Origin: Siphonodentalium dalli | Taxonomy: Eukaryota > Mollusca > Scaphopoda > Gadilida > Siphonodentaliidae | Assembly (NCBI GenBank): GCA_032622095.1 | Contig: CP136063.1 | Location: 185,855,956 to 185,919,955, forward strand | Length of the DNA: 64,000 bases | Direction: 5' to 3' | Shown here: positions 57,514 to 64,000 of the stretch, piece by piece | Layout: the number at the start of each line of letters is the position of its first letter | How positions within the stretch are numbered: position 1 is the first letter of the stretch | Notes under the pieces: model-generated | Told to the model about the DNA's origin: nothing | The model's database searches: none | What the model saw: only the letters and a program-made list of their open reading frames with translations | Program-made: the position numbers and the translations under genes

Positions 57514-58041
57514 TTAAAGGTGGATTATCTCTTTGTAAACATGTATTATATAGTTACCGGGGTATAAAATATTAGATTTGAATCGAAGACTCCTGTCCGG
57601 AAATGCTTCTATCGATTAATATTAATTTTATTTCGAATATTTTCTGGTCTAAAAAGGGGTGTTTGTTCAGCTAACGAACAATAGTGGTTACTGTTAACAT
57701 AGACCAGAAATTATATTGTGCAATTTTGTCACAAATAAACGTTAATTATACTCATTATCGCTTATATCTGTGGAACAAAACAATACAAACAACCAATCTG
57801 TGTCATTTGAAATTCGTTGCGTAGCCGTAGGAACAGCCCAGTGCTCTATATCGCAATACGGTCTCATCCGAATGGTCGGTTCTAAAAATAGTAACATAAA
57901 TGGGCCCGATTTAATATTCGAAATAAAATCAATATTAATTGATAGAAGCTTTTCCGGACATAGGTCTTCAGTTCATATCTATTATTTTATACCCACGCAA
58001 CTATTTAAAATTTGTTATTTAAAGAGATAATCCATCTTTAA
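57514..58041. mobile_element. TTAA-flanked MITE with about 130-bp inverted arms
   Basis: TTAA at 57514-57517 and 58038-58041; terminal repeats AGGTGGATTATCTCTTT and (complement) AGATGGATTATCTCTTT, 16 of 17 identical. Homology continues inward to about 57640 and 57914. The loop is unrelated. A TTAA target and inverted ends fit a piggyBac-type MITE. The frame at 57770-58030 lies in loop and arm and is not supported. Confidence 0.75.
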
Positions 58042-58324
58042 TATATTAAATAAACAATATAAAACAACTGACTGGATACCTTCCAACGTCAAGCAACATA
58101 AAAATAATAGTTTTAAAACAAAAATATTAATAAAGATGGTCAATCTGCAAGTCGAAAATATGGGTATTTATAAAATAAACCACTATAGCTCGTTAATCAA
58201 CAGGAACAATAAAACATAAGATGACACCTGTACACGTAAAATTACTTCTTTTCTTTGTTTTTCAATAGTTAATTTTCTGTGTTTATTTTATAAATATATA
58301 GACCTAAATAAAATGGTAATGAAT

Positions 58325-59461
58325 TAGTGCTGGGCGGTATTTCGGTATACCGATTATAGTCGGTAAGATTTTCATAACCGTTACCGTCATTCTTTCCCAT
58401 AATCGGTAAACCTTGAAGACGGTATTATCGCGGTTACATATCATACAGGCCCATTACCGAGTATATTGTGGTTTTCCTTTGTCGGGATACAAAGAAATTA
58501 CTTCGTTTCTTTACACCGTATTTCATCGAAATCACAATTAAGAGGTAGCGAGTTAGTGTCAGGAGACAGCGTTGCTGTAAATTGGGCTGGAGTAGCTACT
58601 AGCGTTGCGGATTCTGTTTACCAAGTCATCCCAGAAATTGGCGCGAATATTTTTCAAGACTTACGTTGTGTGCCCCATGCACGTGCTGATCGACAATTTT
58701 AAAATGACCAGTCCGTTTCAATGATTGGCGTGTGCAAGTTTATGTCATTTCCAAACAAAATGCATTCCTTCCCGACCTGGGACAAAATCCAGCCAACATT
58801 ATATTGCAAGGTATGATTGCATCATTCTGCGCTATTTTTAATCGACTGAATGCATGGGGCAGCTCATTATTTCAGGGGTGTTATCGAGTGGGAATAATTG
58901 ATCACATTCATAAACCTGGATTTAAAAGTATGATTTATAATAATGCAACGGGAAGACAATAATAGTTCTAGAAGTAATACTTTGGAAGTAATACACTTCA
59001 TTTCCCGGCATTTAATAAAATCATCGTACTTATTCTTAAGTTATTCACACCCGGCAGAACATTCCAATATCAAGGTCACAGCACGTGCTCTGCAAGTCGG
59101 CACTGTCAGTTGGGGATTGTTTCAAAGCTCTTGTGTGTATCCAACTTCGCTGAATGATGTTTGCATTAAGTTGTATAAATCGCAATTATTACCTGTATTT
59201 AAGATCAGCTCATGAATCCATGCATGCAAATAATGATACATTCATTGATTGCATTTCATAAAACGGAGCGTAAATTTCCTTATTTTATGTAATCTGTGTA
59301 GCGATTAGATTTCCCTCCAAAAACAGTCGACCTGTGCACCAAACGAATGCTACTAAACGGGGGTTTTAATGGATTAGTTTAAATAATCGGTAATACCGTA
59401 TACCGCGGTATTATTTTAGGATTACCGCGGTATTTTTATGGTTAAATACCGCCCAGCACTA
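58325..59461. mobile_element. hAT-type element hAT-3
   Basis: The ends are TAGTGCTGGGCGGTATTTCG and (complement) TAGTGCTGGGCGGTATTTAA, with the exact 8-bp duplication TAATGAAT (58317-58324, 59462-59469). ACCGCGGTATT repeats cluster at the right sub-end. Three plus-strand frames of 76-90 codons (58466-59215) are in different frames and have no hAT transposase motif that I recognise. They could be the relic of a capture or chance. Confidence 0.9.
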
Positions 59462-59840
59462 TAATGAATGTCCTGTTGGTTGTTGTAATAGAAGCAGAAA
59501 CGTCATTTAAAATAAGTAAAAACGAACCCGATTTACAAAGGTTACAACCGGACATGAATGGGTGAAAACGAAAGTACAAAATTACCGTCTTGCAATTTTA
59601 CCCGAAACGAAACGTACACGTTCCGTGCACAATGCGTACCTCTAATCCGTTACTAAGAACAGTTACTGTTCATCAATGAGGGCCAACAACTAGGCATACA
59701 GCTGCACACTTCTCAGACCAGCAACATTTAGAAAGACACTTCGTTTAAAATACGTAGAATTCCACTAGATACGACCAGATATGCACAAAACCGAAAGTAC
59801 AAAATGGACTCGTTTATACAGTTTTTCCCGCAATCTAAAT

Positions 59841-60078
59841 GGATTCAGCTAACCTATCTGTATTCAGCTATATATTATACTCTCAAACCGGCTGTTTTTC
59901 GATAATAAACTAGAAGCGCTAATTTGGGCATCAAAATTAGGCTACCATATTCTCCGGCCACCCTCAACCAAATCAAAATCGTCGCTTGTGTTCTGACAAA
60001 GTGTTGCCTTTTGTCGACACGGCGATGGTGATTATGTGTGAAAACTTACTACGGCGGTCGATGTCGGTTAATAACTCT
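59841..60078 (+). repeat. Inverted repeat T, left arm
   Basis: Complement of about 61664-61905: shares CGATAATAAACTAGAAGCGCTAATTTG, 'CACAAGCGACGATTTTGATTTGGTTGAGGGTG' (reverse) and TGCCTTTTGTCGACACGGC. The TATTCAGCT motif repeats at the outer ends. H1 lies in the loop. Confidence 0.8.
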
Positions 60079-60213
60079 CTTATGCAATGCGGAATACCTT
60101 GAAAAATACATTAAATACAATATTTATCACCGAAGATGGAACATCTTAATCATTCCCGGAAGTATCAATATGATGCTGCTAAAACGCAGTTTGGTTGGTG
60201 CGTTAAAACAGGT

Positions 60214-61165
60214 AACAAGAGCTACGCTGGGCGTGCAATATACGCCCTCTCTTGGGTCGGCGGAAACTGGTAAAAAAGGGACATAACTCTGGTAAAAATT
60301 GGCGGACGGAACTCAAATTTGAACTTGACCTGTGTTTTGGTGGGAGAAAGTAATATACCAAATTATCATTGAATCCGATAAGCTCTAGTAAAGTTATCAT
60401 GCGGACAACAAATTTCAGGGATTTTCCAAGTCAAATTACGTCAAATAAGGGGCATAACTCCGGTGAAAATTGGCGGACGGAACCCAAATTCGAACTTGAG
60501 CTGTCTTTTCTCCTAATAAACCCACATACCAAATTTGATTGAAATCGGTTCACTCTAACTAAAGTTATCATCCGGACAACAAATTTCATGGATTTTCTAA
60601 GTCAAATAACGTCAAAAAAGGGGCCATAACTCTCGCAAAAATTATCGGATTAAAACGAAATTCGGACTTGAGCTGTATTTCGATATATGTAATCCACAAA
60701 AATACGGGTTTTGCGTATAAACATTCCAAAATCGAGTTATCATCCGGAAACCAAAAAACATAAGAAAAACTGAATTTTCTGAGTCGAAAAAGGGGCATAA
60801 CTCTGCCAAAAATGGTCGGACAGAACCCAAGTTCGAACTTGACCTGTGTTTTGGTGGGAGAAAGTAATATACCAAATTTGGATTCATTCCGATAAACTAT
60901 ACTAAAGTTATCATCCGGACAACAAATTTCAAGGATTTTCTAAGTCAAAAAACGTTAAATAAGGGGCATAACTCCGGCGAAAATTGGCGGGCGGAACCCA
61001 AATTCGAACTTGAACTTACTTTTCGGCTAATAAACCCACATACCAAATTTTATTAATTTTGGTTCACTCTAACTAAAGTTATCATCCGGACAACAGGTTA
61101 ACGGACGGACGCCCGCCCGGACCAATACTATAATACGGCCTTTTTTTCAAAAGGGCGTATAAAAA
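60214..61165 (+). mobile_element. Array element H1
   Basis: It starts AACAAGAGCTACGCTGGGCG; hairpin GGGCGT...ACGCCC (60229-60247) includes ATACGCCC, complemented by GGGCGTAT at 61153-61160. About five units of 160-190 bp carry 'GGGGCATAACTC', 'GGCGGACGGAACCC', 'ATTCGAACTTGACCTG' and 'AAGTTATCATCCGGACAACA'. ACGGACGGACGCCCGCCCGG comes next, then the 3' hairpin ATACGGCCTTTT...AAAGGGCGTAT and an A-run. Nearly identical to H2. Confidence 0.75.
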
Positions 61166-61663
61166 GGGGAACATCTCTAGCCAGAGTTTAACCGAGCGAG
61201 TTCCACTCACTGCTTGAGCCGATTCTCTCCAAAAATACGGAAACGCATACTTGTATGTCGAATCGCGAAAATACAAATACCAATGTTATGTTTATTAAGT
61301 TTTCACACTTTATATATTTTCCCGCCAAAACAGATTGAATAGTTCTGACTCGCTAACGACCAGGACTTCATGTTTGAAATACTTCAGAAATTATATAAGT
61401 CGCATTTTCATTTCAGTTGTCCATATGTTGTGCCATACATTTGCAATATGCCGCACAATATCTGTATATACAGTTATGAATAGTTACCAGTATCGCTCAC
61501 AAACCGCTAGTGGTATGTAATTCTAAATGCTTGATATAGGTACACCATTCTAACACCCCCTATCGGTTTAGCATCGGGAAGAAGTAAACGAGTGTTTGGG
61601 ATGAATTTGATCTTTATCTTATAAGTTAGTTAATGAATGCATTTGCAGAAAATAGTCCCCAGA

Positions 61664-61905
61664 ATATTTACTGACATCGACCACCGTAGTAAGTTTTCAC
61701 ACAAAATCAGAATTGCCGTGTCGACAAAAGGCAACACTTTGTCAGAACACAAGCGACGATTTTGATTTGGTTGAGGGTGACTGGAGAATATGGTAGCCTA
61801 ATTTTGATGCGCAAATTAGCGCTTCTAGTTTATTATCGAAAAACAGCCGGTTTGAGAGTATAATATATAGCTGAATACAGCTAAGTTAGCTGAATACAGC
61901 TATTG
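61664..61905 (-). repeat. Inverted repeat T, right arm
   Basis: Complement of 59841-60078 as described there. After it, 61906-62110 contains a piece of repeat N (61929-62033). Confidence 0.8.
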
Positions 61906-62216
61906 TAGCTGTATTCTCACATTTGCCAGACCTGATTATGACCATAAGATGTCACTCTTTCCGATGTATATAGCATCATGTATTGATTTGTTAGGTAAAT
62001 AGAGTAAAATACACAAATTCCCGCCACAAACCCTGGGCTAGATCCATTGGATCTTAGTATCATGGCTTGCGCCAGCTAAGATCCATCTTGCCCTTTAAAC
62101 AATATAGGCGGCTATAATTCCTATAAAAGTTACAATTATGACCAACGCATATGTATTTATCAACTAAATACTAATACCAGTGTGAAAGCATCCACTCACC
62201 TACGTGTCATTTATCC

Positions 62217-62447
62217 TTAAAATCCGTCAAATAACAGAACGTAAACACAGACATTGCACGCGTTCCTGAATACCCGTGGAAAATCCAAACTATCTTCAAT
62301 TAGGTCGAGTTTACACTGCGCATGCGCGACATTTGGTCTACTAGCCTCACTACAAAAAATTCCATGAAAACTGTCACATGTGCCGTGCACGTTTGTCATG
62401 TGATATTTAGGACCTCCTACTTTTCGTGCTTCCGCCATTTGCAACAT
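62217..62447 (-). CDS. Unrecognised open frame, possible first exon
   Basis: 76 codons from an upstream ATG. A second ATG in the context CAAATGGCGGAAGC (62438) would give MAEARKVGGPKYHMT. The AAATGGCGG block resembles a YY1-type site often found at housekeeping starts (inference), and a possible donor AAA|GTAGGA follows six codons in. The rest contains no domain I recognise. Downstream sequence on this strand is repeats, so the support is weak. Confidence 0.2.
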   Translation of the reverse strand: MLQMAEARKVGGPKYHMTNVHGTCDSFHGIFCSEASRPNVAHAQCKLDLIEDSLDFPRVFRNACNVCVYVLLFDGF

Positions 62448-62587
62448 GTGTTTTCAGGATTGGATTTTTGGATTAAATAATTACGGAATTATACACACGT
62501 TATGGTATGTGTCAGAGCTAATATAAACTGCAATAATGTTAACATTAATGACCATGTTAGTTGATTCTTAAAATTAAGTGTATTTTA

Positions 62588-63531
62588 AACAAGAGCTACG
62601 CTGGGCGTGCAATATACGCCCTCTCTTGGGTCGGCGGAAACTGGTAAAAAAGGGGCATAACTCTGGTAAAAATTGGCGGACGGAACTCAAATTTGAACTT
62701 GACCTGTGTTTTGGTGGGAGAAAGTAATATACCAAATTATCATTGAATCCGATAAGCTCTAGTAAAGTTATCATCCGGACAACAAATTTCAGGGATTTTC
62801 TAAGTCAAATTACGTCAAATAAGGGGCATAACTCCGGTGAAAATTGGCGGACGGAACCCAAATTCGAACTTGAGCTGTCTTTTCTCCTAATAAACCCACA
62901 TACCAAATTTGATTGAAATCGGTTCACTCTAACTAAAGTTATCATCCGGACAACAAATTTCAGGGATTTTCTAAGTCAAATTACGTCAAAAAAGGGGCCA
63001 TAACTCTCGCAAAAATTATCGGATTAAAACGAAATTCGGACTTGAGCTGTATTTTGATATATGTAATCCACAAAAAAACGGGTTTTGCGTATAAACATTC
63101 CAAAATCGAGTTATCATCCGGAAACCAAAAAACATAAGAAAAACTGAATTTTCTGAGTCGAAAAAGGGGCATAACTCTGCCAAAAATGGTCGGACAGAAC
63201 CCAAGTTCGAACTTGACCTGTGTTTTGGTGAAAGAAAGTAATATACCAAATTTGGATTCATTCCGATAAACTATACTAAAGTTATCATCCGGACAACAAA
63301 TTTCAAGGATTTTCTAAGTCAAAAAACGTTAAATAAGGGGCATAACTCCGGTGAAAATTGGCGGGCGGAACCCAAATTCGAACTTGAACTTACTTTTCGG
63401 CTAATAAACCCACATACCAAATTTTACTAATTTTGGTTCACTCTAACTAAAGTTATCATCCGGACAACAGGTTAACGGACGGACAGACCAATACTATAAT
63501 ACGGCCTTTTTTTCAAAAGGGCGTATAAAAA
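62588..63531 (+). mobile_element. Array element H2
   Basis: The same 5' start, hairpin (ATACGCCC at 62614-62621), unit order and 3' hairpin (GGGCGTAT at 63519-63526) as H1, with very few differences. The GGAC microsatellite is shorter (ACGGACGGACAGACC). Flanks are unrelated to those of H1, so the two are separate insertions of one recently active subfamily rather than a local duplication. Confidence 0.75.
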
Positions 63532-64000
63532 TTAGCTAGTCGCCCATGTGTTGAAGAGTTAGGGTATCAGTGGAAAGTCACATTTACAGAGAGAAGTCAC
63601 TCGTTCGATAGATAATTTTACTCTGAATCTAAGCTATGCAAGTTACATTATATACCAAACACACACACACACTAATTCCACAGAGTCAGCAATTCCCACG
63701 ACTCTTATCTTAGAAGTAGGTTATACATTAACCTGATGACACAGTTCTCTACATTCGCAACAGCCCAAGCTCAAAGAATATCGGCTCCACGACCTGTATG
63801 GCGTAAGCCATACTAAAAGGTCATATTCCAAGACTAACCCTGGGCTTAACAGATTCAGATTCAATAAGATTTATTTCGTATTCAATATAATTATAATACA
63901 TATATATCAACAGGACCCCACAAAAAGTATAACTTGTAAGGGCAGGGCCCTTATGCTTGTATAATGATACAGTGTTATGTGTACGTATATTGGGTGAATA
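63532..64000. other. Unrecognised right edge
   Basis: A (CA)n run lies at about 63659-63671. A small hairpin TATGGC-GTAA-GCCATA is at 63798-63813. TA-rich sequence follows near 63885. No gene supported. Confidence 0.4.

Noticed and set aside
1-64000. tRNA genes
   Set aside because: TTCGAAC occurs often, but only in the 'TTCGAACTTGACCTG' array units; no acceptor-stem pairing or A box was seen around it.
1-64000. Bacterial operon, plasmid or phage content
   Set aside because: No long ORFs, no operon spacing, intron-containing ribosomal gene and eukaryotic transposon types.

Overview
This window looks like TE-dense nuclear DNA from an animal, most likely a bivalve or other mollusc. There are no bacterial-type gene runs. 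Long open frames are almost absent outside repeats. The one gene I can identify has conventional GT-AG introns. The dispersed repeats (arrays of 'GGCATAACTCTGG...GAACTTGACCTG', 'ACCTTGACCTT' and (ACGG)n type) resemble those I know from bivalve genomes. That assignment rests on memory of repeat style and could not be checked here.

Genes. The only firmly recognised gene is ribosomal protein S20 (RPS20, uS10) on the minus strand. Three coding exons (48451-48355, 46359-46160, 45327-45271) join in frame through GT-AG sites, with a poly(A) signal just past the stop. The first exon, which should carry the ATG, was not found. A degenerate 5S rRNA-like stretch lies at 40246-40330. It is followed by an unrecognised 65-codon open frame that could be an exon or exon relic.

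Layout. 1-9.3 kb: a perfect 86-bp palindrome, a 5' Helitron end, two copies of a 2.1-kb dispersed repeat (D1, D2), an AT-rich foldback and a MITE. 9.3-11.9 kb: nothing recognised. 11.96-18.39 kb: a giant foldback with about 1.6-kb arms, whose left arm was later hit by a TA-flanked element and by a 2-kb hAT element that itself carries a nested array element. 18.7-19.6 kb: a minus-strand array element. 20-29 kb: mostly unrecognised sequence, three copies of one MITE family and 'TCGAACTTGACCTG' arrays. 29.4-35.3 kb: a degenerate CCCTAAC-like tract, two head-to-tail Helitrons with a 122-bp core, three more array families, and a third Helitron in the opposite orientation. 35.3-44.5 kb: more array elements, foldbacks, and an array with a clear about 650-bp higher-order repeat. 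45.2-48.5 kb: RPS20. 49.5-57.3 kb: an inverted repeat whose right arm holds an array element (with another nested inside it) and a hAT element. 57.5-63.5 kb: a TTAA-flanked MITE, a hAT element, and two near-identical array elements, one sitting between inverted arms.

Main conclusion. At least five unrelated-looking array families share one build: a short palindrome and an inverted-repeat motif near the 5' end, a core of roughly 120-190-bp tandem units, a GGAC/ACGG-type microsatellite, then a 3' hairpin carrying the complement of the 5' motif and a run of A. One copy can be compared with its empty site: it inserted between A and A without target duplication. This is the pattern expected of Helentron-associated (pearl/DINE-like) non-autonomous rolling-circle elements. 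Canonical Helitron copies (TC...CTAG, A/T flanks) with their own tandem core sit beside them. No transposase or Rep-helicase gene was seen, so all appear to be mobilised from elsewhere.
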